64,000 nucleotides of DNA, from positions 923,001 through 987,000 of the forward strand of contig NZ_MQUA01000013.1 in NCBI RefSeq assembly GCF_002943715.1. Reading direction: 5' to 3'. The position numbers and the translations under genes were made by a program. Below, piece by piece: positions 35,805-44,343 of the stretch. The first letter of the stretch is position 1; the number at the start of each line of letters is the position of its first letter. The notes under the pieces were generated by a model. That model had not been told where the DNA came from. It did not search any database and saw only the letters and a program-made list of their open reading frames with translations. Source of the stretch: Polaribacter filamentus. GTDB lineage: Bacteria > Bacteroidota > Bacteroidia > Flavobacteriales > Flavobacteriaceae.

Positions 35805-37188
35805 CATTAGTGTCCGATAAAACTACAAATTTTAATTAAACCCATTTTTGAGCCCAGTAAACACGTTCTATATTTTTCTTTTTGAGTTAGCAAGGTGTCT
35901 ATTTAAAAAGTTGCAGTTGTATATCTGGAGGTTTTGATGTGAGTTCCCACCATTGTTTGTTTGGGTTTTCGAGAAATTTAAACAGATCAATGTAGGTCAT
36001 CAGATGAAATCTCATCACAGAAACCATATTTGAATATGCCCATTTTCGTTTGATTTTTCTTTGTATCACAAGCATGATGAGTTGAATGATTAATGCTGAC
36101 CATATCTGAATCTCTATTGCATTTTGATTATCTCCAAGAAAATATTTAAGGGGAAAGTTCTGCTTGAGTCTTTTAAACATCGTTTCAATCTGCCATCTGT
36201 GTTTGTATATATCTGCTACTTGGTCTGGAGATATTTCTGCATTATTGGTGATAAACTCATATACCTTTTCTTTTGTAGCATCCCAATAAGCAACTCTTCT
36301 TATTTGAATAGATTTATCGTCTTTTTCTATCAATATAAGTTCATCTTTTAGTATTGCATCACTTGTTTTGTCTGCTAAATCAAATTCTTTAATGCTTTTA
36401 TAGACAGCATTGTCTTTTTGGCGAGTTACAAAGTAAATATCATTTAAAGTCCACTCTAAATATTGGAGATAATCATTGTATGCTTTATCAAAAACGACAA
36501 AAGAATCTTTCTCTAAATTTAACTCTTTTAAAAAAGTGTGGTCGTGAGTAGCAGCACTGCTAAAACGTATCAGACAAGGTACATCTTCCAAAGCATTTAT
36601 CATTGTGTGCATCTTTATACCTCCTTTTTTCTTACCTGTAATAGGATTACGACCAACTCCTTTTAAAATATCACTAAATAGGCTGATTGTGGTAGAATCT
36701 ACAATTTTTAAATTCTTTACAGGAGATTTTAATGGACTGCTGTCCGATAAAAATGGAGCGTAGCGTTTGTATAATTTTGAATAAATTGCTCCAAAGACTT
36801 CACTGGTTCTTTTCTTGTTAGCATCTGACAATGTACTTCGCTTAGGGAAATGTTTTAGATTTAAATGGCTGATACGCCCTTCACAAGCTAATAAAACGGT
36901 CGACAACTCTCTAAGTGAGGAAACTCCACTCATTGTGGCATAAAGCATCGTGACTAAATGGTCGTAGGTTTTAAACTTTTTGTAGTAGCGGTCACTGTTA
37001 TAGATTTTGGCTGTCCGAGTAATATCTGCTTGTGGTATATATTTTAAAATCTGTTTAATTATTGGTGTTCCGCTAAAGTGTGTACTTTTGTTCATATCTC
37101 AATTTTGTGGTAAAAATCAAGATATAAATAAAGCAGGAAATCCAACTATGGAAATCCTGCTTTTAAAATTATTTATCGGACACTAATG
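35805..37188 (-). mobile_element. IS4-family insertion sequence, copy 2
   Basis: Same 1,384-bp length and 17-bp ends as copy 1, in the opposite orientation, with its own 9-bp target duplication AAAATTTAT (35796-35804 and 37189-37197). Separate duplications show the two copies inserted independently rather than as one composite unit. Confidence 0.95.
35899..37095 (-). CDS. IS4-family transposase
   Basis: 398 aa, identical in sequence to the transposase at 26183. DUF4372-type N-terminus, DDE domain and 'YKHRWQIETMFKRL' signature are all intact. Identity between copies indicates very recent spread. Confidence 0.93.
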   Translation of the reverse strand: MNKSTHFSGTPIIKQILKYIPQADITRTAKIYNSDRYYKKFKTYDHLVTMLYATMSGVSSLRELSTVLLACEGRISHLNLKHFPKRSTLSDANKKRTSEVFGAIYSKLYKRYAPFLSDSSPLKSPVKNLKIVDSTTISLFSDILKGVGRNPITGKKKGGIKMHTMINALEDVPCLIRFSSAATHDHTFLKELNLEKDSFVVFDKAYNDYLQYLEWTLNDIYFVTRQKDNAVYKSIKEFDLADKTSDAILKDELILIEKDDKSIQIRRVAYWDATKEKVYEFITNNAEISPDQVADIYKHRWQIETMFKRLKQNFPLKYFLGDNQNAIEIQIWSALIIQLIMLVIQRKIKRKWAYSNMVSVMRFHLMTYIDLFKFLENPNKQWWELTSKPPDIQLQLFK

Positions 37189-37280
37189 AAAATTTATAAT
37201 AATAAAGATTGTAAACTTTTTTAAATAAGCAGAAACGATTTCTATTTAACCCTAATAAGAAATTAACTTTCAAAGAAAAA

Positions 37281-37523
37281 ATGAAAATTATTAATCCTAT
37301 TATTTAGGAACGTAAAAGCAATAAAACAATAGAAGAAATTAGAGAAATTAGAGAAATTTTGAATAATTGGAATATTTTCGAAAATGGTAAATTAACACAG
37401 AAGTCGCTACAAAAAGCGACTGAGAAAAATATAGAAACTATTATAAAATACTATCATTTGTTTAAGGATTTAAGAGCCCAAATTAATAATGATTTAAAAC
37501 TACTTGACTGGATATGTAAATAA
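37281..37523 (+). pseudogene. Small hypothetical gene with one nonsense codon
   Basis: The ATG at 37281 reads MKIINPII, meets TAG (37305-37307), then continues in the same frame for 71 codons as a charged helical protein ('TIEEIREIREILNNWNIF', 'KYYHLFKDLRAQINND'). A single TAG, for example from CAG, breaks an otherwise open ~80-aa gene. I do not recognise the family. It lies ~90 bp beyond IS4 copy 2. Confidence 0.45.
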
Positions 37524-37543
37524 AACCCGCAGTATTCGTTAAG

Positions 37544-37571
37544 CAACAATAACTGCTAAAAGTTATTGTTG
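37544..37571. terminator. Hairpin downstream of the small pseudogene
   Basis: Perfect 10-bp stem CAACAATAAC / GTTATTGTTG with loop TGCTAAAA, 20 bp after the pseudogene stop. The stem is AT-rich and has no long T run. Confidence 0.4.
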
Positions 37572-37944
37572 TTGGTACTTTTCATTTTTTTTAGAATCAA
37601 AAATTGATCAATACTTGTTCTATTGTAGTATGAATGATCTCTGCATTAAGCAAAGACGTAGAGTTTTTTGTAAGCACGAACGGATGGAAAATACTTACCT
37701 CGTTACAGTTATTTCTACAACCTGACTACCCGTGACCTTCGTTTAAATAAGTATCGATTCAATTTATATTCAGTTGACCTGTAAAAGTATACTGAATTGA
37801 TTCAAGTTTTTTTGAAAATTTGTTCCCTAGTCACAAACTGATTCGCTTAATATTTCCTAGCCAATTTTCAAGATGTGAATACTTGCTAAGAAACTAGCTC
37901 GTAATGGTAAAGGTTGGAATACCTCTGAATATATATATATATTC
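37572..37944. other. Noncoding DNA 3' of the fasciclin gene
   Basis: No coding signal. It contains short repeated words (for example CAGTTGACCTGTAAAAGTATACTG) and an AT dinucleotide run near 37930. Confidence 0.35.
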
Positions 37945-37988
37945 GTACCGGTCGAGCAAGTTCAGCTTAATTTGTCGGGAAGTTAATA
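37945..37988 (+). repeat. Direct repeat flanking the fasciclin gene, left copy
   Basis: About 44 bp sharing TCGAGCAAGTTCAGCTTAAT and GGGAAGTTAATA with 38664-38706. The two copies bracket the fasciclin gene. Confidence 0.7.
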
Positions 37989-38044
37989 TTTGTTAAAAAA
38001 AACTGCAATAAGCAGGTTTCTCGTTCAAATTATTTGCCATTTAT

Positions 38045-38452
38045 TTAGGCTGGCATTATCACCTTATTGACGACATGTATAATTCCATTATCTGTTTCTA
38101 CATCAGCAACAACTACTTCCGCGTCATTGATAAAAACCTTTCCTTCTTTTAAATGAACCGTTACTTCTTTGCCGTTTACCGTTTCGGCTTTCATACCATC
38201 GGATAGATCGGTCGACATAATTTTGCCCACAAGGACGTGGTACGTCAAAATAGAGGTCAATTGTTTCTTGTTCTCTGATTTCACGAGTGTTTCTACGGTC
38301 CCTTCAGGCAATTTACCAAATGCGTCGTCTATTGGAGCAAATACGGTTAAGGGGCCTTCAGAGCTTAAAGTATCAACAAGATCGGCGGCTTTTACGGCTG
38401 TTACTAAAGTTTTAAATGAGCCGTGATTAACGGCAGTTTCTACAATGTTCAT
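38045..38452 (-). CDS. Fasciclin (FAS1) domain protein
   Basis: From the Met at 38450-38452, 135 aa comprising a single FAS1 domain: 'HGSFKTLVTAVKAADLV', the H1 box 'LTVFAPIDDAFGKLPEGTV', and 'LTYHVLVGKI' through 'TDNGIIHVVNKVIMP'. Unlike most FAS1 proteins it has no signal peptide from this start; the longer frame adds no clear one. FAS1 domains mediate adhesion or ligand binding. The AT-rich flanks hold paired direct repeats, suggesting it was moved as a unit. Confidence 0.9.
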   Translation of the reverse strand: MNIVETAVNHGSFKTLVTAVKAADLVDTLSSEGPLTVFAPIDDAFGKLPEGTVETLVKSENKKQLTSILTYHVLVGKIMSTDLSDGMKAETVNGKEVTVHLKEGKVFINDAEVVVADVETDNGIIHVVNKVIMPA

Positions 38453-38663
38453 AATATATTTGTTTTTAATTGTTAATTTTGAAGCTAGCCTTTTGTTGCT
38501 TAAGCTTCGAATTACTGTTAAGGTTTTGATAAAGTAAGAATGTAAATACATAAATTGGATTTACAAATAAAACTCGCAGTATTAGTTATTCTCAACAAAA
38601 TCAAAGATAGATCTATATAGTGCCTCCTAAAATGACCTAGGTCAGGTTTCGTATTTATTTTCA

Positions 38664-38706
38664 GTACGATCGAGCAAGTTCAGCTTAATCTATAGGGAAG
38701 TTAATA
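38664..38706 (+). repeat. Direct repeat flanking the fasciclin gene, right copy
   Basis: Imperfect copy of 37945-37988 with the core TCGAGCAAGTTCAGCTTAAT. A shorter second shared word (AAATAAAACYCGCAGTATT) occurs near 37519 and 38567. Confidence 0.7.
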
Positions 38707-39077
38707 AATTCAAATATATTAAGTTCCATTTGTTCTTTGGATATTAGCCCATCTAGCACTAAATTATACCTAAGTAAAAATTGATTTTCTTTTTATCATT
38801 TTTTTTATTTGGTGATAGTTTGCTGAACGTCTTAGAAAATACCACATTTAAAGAACTTATAGTCGTTTTTTAGAGTTGTAATTTTGGGTTTTGGGTTGGG
38901 ATATATATGTATGCAATATCGAAGGCATATTTTAATCAGATTTGGTAAAATAATTGTTTTATAAAATTTATAGAATAACAATTTTTGGTGACTTATAATT
39001 TACAAATGGGCATTGGGTAGCATCTAAAAGTAGCTGTTAATAATGTATTTTGTGATGAAGAAAATGTACATCAATAA
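38707..39077. other. Noncoding or degraded DNA
   Basis: No intact ORF. The right part may be the decayed upstream continuation of the restriction-subunit fragment that follows. Confidence 0.35.
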
Positions 39078-39254
39078 CAATTCAATTCTTTAATAGAAAG
39101 TTATGTGTATAATGGTCAAGAACCCATTAGGCAAGATGTTTTTAAATGTTTAGAAAATAGACCAAGCATTTTAAAAGCGAGAGAAATTGGTGAAAGAATT
39201 ATCTTAAAAATAAAAAAGTTTATTGATGTTTTTGTTACAGGAATGACTGGATAA
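39078..39254 (+). pseudogene. C-terminal remnant of a type I restriction HsdR-like subunit
   Basis: The frame after a stop at 39075-39077 reads 'LIESYVYNGQEPIRQDVFKC', then 'RPSILKAREIGERIILKIKK' and 'FIDVFVTGM', resembling the C-terminal tail of type I restriction endonuclease R subunits. Nothing upstream is intact. This is a fragment by pattern recognition only. Confidence 0.5.
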
Positions 39255-39528
39255 AAAATTTAACTTATTTCTGATTGAGCCATTTTAGCTCACTTTTTAC
39301 TTTGTACCTGTTTCATTTTGTTTTAAAGATTATTTTTTTCGAAATCGTAGGGATTACAAAAGTTTTCTTGTATTTTTTTTTCCAAATTCTCTATTTGAAG
39401 TTAATTGCGATGTGAGATTTAGGCTTTTTAAATAACTTTTAGTTTCTATATTTTAACATTTAGTAACTAAAAAATCAAAAGAGAACTATTATTTTTGTGT
39501 ATTATATACTTTCCAAAAATATTGAAAT
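39255..39528. other. Intergenic spacer with a possible promoter
   Basis: No gene. TATTTTTG at 39490-39497 fits the -7 consensus and lies ~32 bp before the next gene. Confidence 0.4.
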
Positions 39529-40128
39529 TTGTTAGCGAAAATCCCCGAATTACCACAAGGACAATTTATAGATACAGATAAATTCATTTACTGTTTAGAA
39601 GCCGTTGATGATATAGAAACAGACGAGGTTTCGGAAGCACAAAAAAAATTAGAAGAATTGGCCTTACAATATGGTGTAGCCAGTATTTATAAAACTTGCG
39701 ATACTATTGAAGGTTTAGAATCTAGTTTAAATGCATTGATTTTAGATGATCATCATTTTAAAGACTATGAAATCATCTACTTGGTTTTTAAAGGGGAAGC
39801 AAATACTATTTGTTTAAACGATTATTACTATAGTTTGCAAGAAATTGCAGAAATTTTTGAAGGAAGATTAGATGGAAAAATTTTACATTTTTCTAATGCA
39901 AAAATTTTAGATTTAGACGAAGAAGAAGCACAATATTTTTTAGACATCACTGGCGCAAAAGGGGTATCTGGTTATGGAAATGAATGTAATGGAATTACTA
40001 GCTCAAATCTTGATATCGCATTCTTTAATTTATTTAAAGAAGATGAAAATATGTTAGATGTTGTTGAAGAATTGCACCAAAAATATTACGAAATCTGTAA
40101 ACTACTTGATTTTAGATTGTATTATTGA
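39529..40128 (+). CDS. DUF6642-like protein
   Basis: 199 aa. The segments 'EIIYLVFKGEANTICLNDYY', 'SLQEIAEIFEGRLDGKILHF' and 'FLDITGAKGVSGYGNE' match the pattern I associate with DUF6642, a small family with a caspase/CHAT-reminiscent alternation of strands and helices. The catalytic Cys/His expected of a true caspase-like enzyme is not obvious. The only start in this frame is TTG at 39529; no in-frame ATG precedes it, so the N-terminus is uncertain. Function unknown. Confidence 0.6.
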   Translation: MLAKIPELPQGQFIDTDKFIYCLEAVDDIETDEVSEAQKKLEELALQYGVASIYKTCDTIEGLESSLNALILDDHHFKDYEIIYLVFKGEANTICLNDYYYSLQEIAEIFEGRLDGKILHFSNAKILDLDEEEAQYFLDITGAKGVSGYGNECNGITSSNLDIAFFNLFKEDENMLDVVEELHQKYYEICKLLDFRLYY

Positions 40129-40199
40129 TTTAATGCTGATAAGATCTTTTAACTCCAGTATTTTATAAGTATTTTTACTATGAATTAAAAGCAATACCA

Positions 40200-40742
40200 T
40201 TGAAAAATCAATTCTTAGAAGAAGCCAGGATAGAACTTATAAACGGACATGCTAAAAAGCGCCATCCGTTTCGTTATTTTACGCTTGCTACAATAGAAAA
40301 CGGCGAACCACGTCAACGCACGGTGGTGCTGCGTAAAACATTAACAGACTTAAGCTTCGTTTTTTATACGGATAAAAGGACTCAAAAAATAGAAGATCTT
40401 CAACAGAATTCATCGTGTAGTGCCCTGTTTTACGATCCTAAAAAACTACTGCAATTGCGTGTTTCCGGTACAGCCGAGTTAATTACAGACAAAGAACAAA
40501 TTGCAACCTATTGGCATACTGTACAAGAAGCTTCTAGAAAGGATTATACTACAAAAATAGCTCCAGGAACTCTAATTAATAATCCTGATACAATAGCATA
40601 TACTTCAGAAGAAAATTATTTTTGTCCAGTTAAAATTATTCCTACTTCCATTGAGTATTTGCGTTTAAAGCGACCAAATCATATAAGAGTGTTATTTTCT
40701 AAAATTGATCAGGATTGGTCTGGTGAATTTTTAGTGCCATAA
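40200..40742 (+). CDS. Pyridoxamine 5'-phosphate oxidase-family flavoprotein
   Basis: 180 aa with the split-barrel FMN-binding fold: 'HPFRYFTLATIENGEPRQRT', 'SFVFYTDKRTQKIEDLQ' and 'ALFYDPKKLLQLRVSGTAEL'. It starts with TTG at 40200. This subgroup is shorter and simpler than PdxH; members bind FMN or heme and their substrates are often unknown. A distinct final Trp-rich tail ends in 'DWSGEFLVP'. It is separate from the DUF6642 gene by 71 bp. Confidence 0.85.
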   Translation: MKNQFLEEARIELINGHAKKRHPFRYFTLATIENGEPRQRTVVLRKTLTDLSFVFYTDKRTQKIEDLQQNSSCSALFYDPKKLLQLRVSGTAELITDKEQIATYWHTVQEASRKDYTTKIAPGTLINNPDTIAYTSEENYFCPVKIIPTSIEYLRLKRPNHIRVLFSKIDQDWSGEFLVP

Positions 40743-40937
40743 TTGTTTATTTTATGTTCAGCTGGCAATCCAAGAGCATCTTTTAAACTATTTTAGTACC
40801 TACATAGTACTCAAAATGCGATTCTAAATCAGTATTAAAAGATTGGTTTATTAAAATTTTAAGGTATAACATGTAATTTCTTTTAACATAATTATTGTAG
40901 ATATAAGTCTAAAGACATTATATTTACAAATAAACTT

Positions 40938-41210
40938 TGTTCTAGATAGCTTTTAATTATGAATCATCCACTAGTTAATCCCTAATTAAAAATGTGCTTT
41001 AATATTCTGCGTTATGTAACTTGGACTTTGTTTAAAAGCAGGGCAGCGCGTTAAGAAAAGGTCTAGTAGACCTTTTTAGTGAATGAGCCAGCTGGCGCTT
41101 TGGCTACTAAAGTTTCTTAAAAAAAATAATTCTAAAAGTTTCTTCTGCAATGTTAATGGAACACTTTTTATGCGACGACGTAGGAGGGAAGCATACTATG
41201 TGTGGAATGG
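40938..41210 (+). repeat. Dispersed 273-bp repeat, copy A
   Basis: Matches copy B (47019-47292) along its whole length with scattered differences. It contains a perfect hairpin AAAAGGTCTA/TAGACCTTTT near 41057, the palindrome GCCAGCTGGC near 41089, and the conserved end CGACGTAGGAGGGAAGCATA. Its last bases run into the N-terminal extension of the following kinase ORF. Partial copies lie at 25905 and 29335. Confidence 0.85.
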
Positions 41211-41305
41211 AATATAGTTTTTATAAAAAACACTTAAACCTCTTATCTTACGTTCCTGTACTTTTCCTTTCACTATTTAAAAGTATTTCGTTGCTTTGCC
41301 TAAGA

Positions 41306-42394
41306 ATGGATATCAAAAGAAAAAATAATAGTTATACTCGTATATCTATTTATTGGAAATGTCAATTAATAGGATGGAGTCTAGTTTCTATTTATTGGGC
41401 ATATACAGTATATATAAGGGATAATTACGGCATTATTTATACGTTGTTAAATTATATATTGGACATTTCTATAGGAATATTTTTAACACATATGTATAGA
41501 CAATTTGCCTTAAAAGCAAAATGGAGTAGTTTCCCCATAAAACAATTACTAATCCGTTTAGTGCCTACCATACTTTTATTAGCGGTATTATATATGTTAA
41601 TAAATAATTTAAAATGGCATGCTTACTGGACATTGATTGCAGGCGAGGATAAAAAATTATTAGAATCTATTATGTACTGGGACCCTATATTACTTACTGG
41701 ACTGCGATTAATGTCAATTTGGATATTGGCGTATCACTTGTATCATTATTATCAGAAAGAAGTTATAACAGCAAAGGAGAATGTTAAATTGTCCTTAATA
41801 ACAAAACAAGCCCAGTTAGATAATTTATCTGCTCAATTAAATCCACATTTCTTATTCAACTCCTTAAATTCTATTAAGTCATTAGTAATCGAAAACCCTA
41901 ACGCTGCAAGAAGAGCCATTGATTTACTATCAGATTTGTTGCGTTCATCTCTCTACGAGAAAGACAAAGACTTAATTAGTGTAAAAGAAGAGGTATCTTT
42001 AGTAAAGGATTATATAGAATTAGAGAAAATGCGTTTTGAAGAACGTTTGCAGTTAGAAATAACAGTTGACGAAACGCTAAACAATTTTAAAATCCCTACT
42101 TTAAGTATTCAATTATTGGTAGAGAATGCTATTAAGCATGGCATTGACACCAAAATTAATGGCGGAATTGTTCATCTTACCATAGAAAAAAATAGTACTA
42201 CAATAAAGATTATTGTTAAAAATCCAGGTACATTAACTGATACTAAAGAAGCATCAGGACTAGGATTGAAAAATTTAAAAGAACGTTTGGCAATTCAATA
42301 CAATGGAAAAGCAACTTTTAGTTTAACAACATTAAATAAAGAAACAGTAGGAGCAATAATAACACTTCCAATTAAGCACGATGAAAACATTTAG
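41306..42394 (+). CDS. LytS-like sensor histidine kinase
   Basis: I start at the ATG at 41306 (362 aa) because the longer frame from 41150 only translates the repeat. Four transmembrane helices (about residues 20-170) precede a His_kinase domain with 'LNPHFLFNSLNSIKSLV' (phospho-His) and a GHKL ATPase with 'LLVENAIKHGID' and 'GLGLKNLKERL'. It should phosphorylate the LytTR regulator whose start overlaps its end by 14 bp. Confidence 0.9.
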   Translation: MDIKRKNNSYTRISIYWKCQLIGWSLVSIYWAYTVYIRDNYGIIYTLLNYILDISIGIFLTHMYRQFALKAKWSSFPIKQLLIRLVPTILLLAVLYMLINNLKWHAYWTLIAGEDKKLLESIMYWDPILLTGLRLMSIWILAYHLYHYYQKEVITAKENVKLSLITKQAQLDNLSAQLNPHFLFNSLNSIKSLVIENPNAARRAIDLLSDLLRSSLYEKDKDLISVKEEVSLVKDYIELEKMRFEERLQLEITVDETLNNFKIPTLSIQLLVENAIKHGIDTKINGGIVHLTIEKNSTTIKIIVKNPGTLTDTKEASGLGLKNLKERLAIQYNGKATFSLTTLNKETVGAIITLPIKHDENI

Positions 42395-43103
42395 AACTAT
42401 AATCATAGATGACGAGCGTTTGGCAAGAGAAGAGATGAAACGTGCGTTGAAACGTTATCCTGAGTTTGAAATTATTGGCGAAGCAAGTCATGTAGATGAA
42501 GCTAAAGTAATGATAGAAGAGACGATTCCTGATATTATTTTTTTAGACATTTATATGCCAGGTAAATCGGGATTCGATCTCTTAGAAGAGCTAACAACAG
42601 TGCCAGAAGTTGTTTTTACAACGGCGTACGATCAATATGCGGTAAAGGCTTTTGAATTAAATGCGTTAGACTATTTGGTGAAGCCATTACGTGATGAACG
42701 CTTTGCAAAAACTATAGAAAAAGTAAAACTCGAATTGGAAGAAAAGGCACAATTGAAGACCGCCATTTTACCAATGCATCAAAAGATTTTTATAAAAGAC
42801 GGAGAGAAATGTCATTTTATTCCGCTTACAGAAATTTACTTTATTGAATCTTTAGATAATTATGCGCGTTTGTATTTTAGCAATCAAAAAGCAATGATTA
42901 AACGTTCTTTAAATCTGCTGGCAGAAAAATTAGATCCGAAAGTGTTTTTTAGAATTAATAGAAGTCAAATTATCAATACACACTACATAAAAGAAATTCA
43001 CCCACATTTTAACAATACGTTACAAATTACACTAACCACTGGTGAAACATTAGAAGTTTCAAGTCGACAATCAGTAAAATTTAAAAATTGGAATAGCTTA
43101 TAA
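42381..43103 (+). CDS. LytTR-family response regulator
   Basis: 240 aa: receiver domain with 'IIDDERLAREE' and phospho-Asp in 'IIFLDIYMPGKSG', then a LytTR DNA-binding domain (~140-238, 'YFIESLDNYARLYF', 'FFRINRSQIINTHYIKEI'). It overlaps the kinase gene and is followed 11 bp later by esterase genes, which it probably controls. It is the first of three such pairs in 15 kb. Confidence 0.92.
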   Translation: MKTFRTIIIDDERLAREEMKRALKRYPEFEIIGEASHVDEAKVMIEETIPDIIFLDIYMPGKSGFDLLEELTTVPEVVFTTAYDQYAVKAFELNALDYLVKPLRDERFAKTIEKVKLELEEKAQLKTAILPMHQKIFIKDGEKCHFIPLTEIYFIESLDNYARLYFSNQKAMIKRSLNLLAEKLDPKVFFRINRSQIINTHYIKEIHPHFNNTLQITLTTGETLEVSSRQSVKFKNWNSL

Positions 43104-43114
43104 ACACAAACACC

Positions 43115-44308
43115 ATGAGAGTTCTACCTATAATTACAAAAGTGCTTATTGTCTTTTTGATATTCTTGCAGTACAATGCATTTGGCCAAAACGCAACGCC
43201 ATATTCAATAGGGAATACCTATAAAATTCATTCTAAAATTTTAAAAGAAGATAGAAGCTACATTTTAGAACTACCAAGTTCTTATAAAACAAGTAAAGCG
43301 AAGTATCCAATTTTGGTTTTGTTAGACGGAGAAATAAGCTATCATTCACATTCTGGTATTTTAAAACAGATGACTGAAGGAAGACAGATTCCTGAAATGA
43401 TTATTGTAGCAATTACCAATGTAGATCGCGTTAGAGATTATACTCCTACAAACTACTTGACAAATTTAAATGGATCTAGTGCTGTTGATAATCATAAAAC
43501 AAGTGGAGGAAGTGCAGAATTCCTAAAATTTATGGAAGAAGAATTATTACCTAAAATTGAGAAGACTTATAGAACATCTGCATTTAAAACCTTGGTTGGT
43601 ATTTCTCATGGAGGCTTGTTGGTTGGATCTGCCTTTTTATCAAAAGAAACCTCATTTAATGCCTTTGTTTCTATGGATCCAAGTTTTTGGTGGGACAATC
43701 AATATTTGATAAAACAATTAGAAAATACAGATTTAAATCAGATCAAAGACAAAAGAATATATGTTTCTACTGCAGATAAGTTTGAAAACTTTGATAGAAT
43801 TCCGCATGTATTTACGACAAATATAAACAGTCAAGAAAACTTTAATACGACTTTAAAAAACAAAGGATTTTCACCCAACCAAGTTGCGTTTGAATATTTT
43901 AAAGAAGAGAATCATTGGACCGTTGCTTTGATTAGTTTGTACCAAGGAATGCAATTCATTTATAAAGGGTTAAAAATGAAAAATGCACAAGAGAGTACAC
44001 TTGAAGAAATCATAACTTATTACAAAACATATTACAATGGAGAATTTTTACCTCCAGAAAACGAAATCAATGCTATTGGTTATTATCATTTAAAGAATGA
44101 TATTAAGAAAGCATTGCCGTTTTTTAAATTGAATGTCTCTAACTACCCAACATCATCAAATGCATTTGATAGTTTAGGAGAGGTATATATGGGATCTGGT
44201 GATAAAGAAAAAGCACTAAAAAACTACAAAGAATCTTTGAGGTTAAACCCAAAAAATGCGAATGCTAAAAAGATAATTGAACAATTAAGTGCCAAGAAAA
44301 ATAACTAA
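43115..44308 (+). CDS. Secreted alpha/beta esterase with C-terminal TPR, tandem copy 1
   Basis: 397 aa with signal peptide (1-24), a putative esterase domain (PF00756-type) carrying nucleophile 'VGISHGGLLVGS', 'FVSMDPSFWWDNQYL' and the His in 'EENHWTV'. C-terminal TPR units follow ('SSNAFDSLGEVYMGSGDKEK', 'ALKNYKESLRLNPKN'). These resemble the siderophore-esterase or D-type esterase group. It probably hydrolyses an ester in the periplasm. It is immediately downstream of the LytTR gene and has a paralogue 35 bp later. Confidence 0.88.
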   Translation: MRVLPIITKVLIVFLIFLQYNAFGQNATPYSIGNTYKIHSKILKEDRSYILELPSSYKTSKAKYPILVLLDGEISYHSHSGILKQMTEGRQIPEMIIVAITNVDRVRDYTPTNYLTNLNGSSAVDNHKTSGGSAEFLKFMEEELLPKIEKTYRTSAFKTLVGISHGGLLVGSAFLSKETSFNAFVSMDPSFWWDNQYLIKQLENTDLNQIKDKRIYVSTADKFENFDRIPHVFTTNINSQENFNTTLKNKGFSPNQVAFEYFKEENHWTVALISLYQGMQFIYKGLKMKNAQESTLEEIITYYKTYYNGEFLPPENEINAIGYYHLKNDIKKALPFFKLNVSNYPTSSNAFDSLGEVYMGSGDKEKALKNYKESLRLNPKNANAKKIIEQLSAKKNN

Positions 44309-44343
44309 GTGATTCTTGTGAAATAAATTTTAAAATTAGAATA

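Noticed and set aside
26090..37188. Composite transposon bounded by the two IS4 copies
   Set aside because: Each copy has its own distinct 9-bp target duplication, so they inserted independently.
41150..41305. N-terminal extension of the first LytS-like kinase
   Set aside because: It begins inside the 273-bp repeat and lacks family similarity; the ATG at 41306 fits the kinase start.
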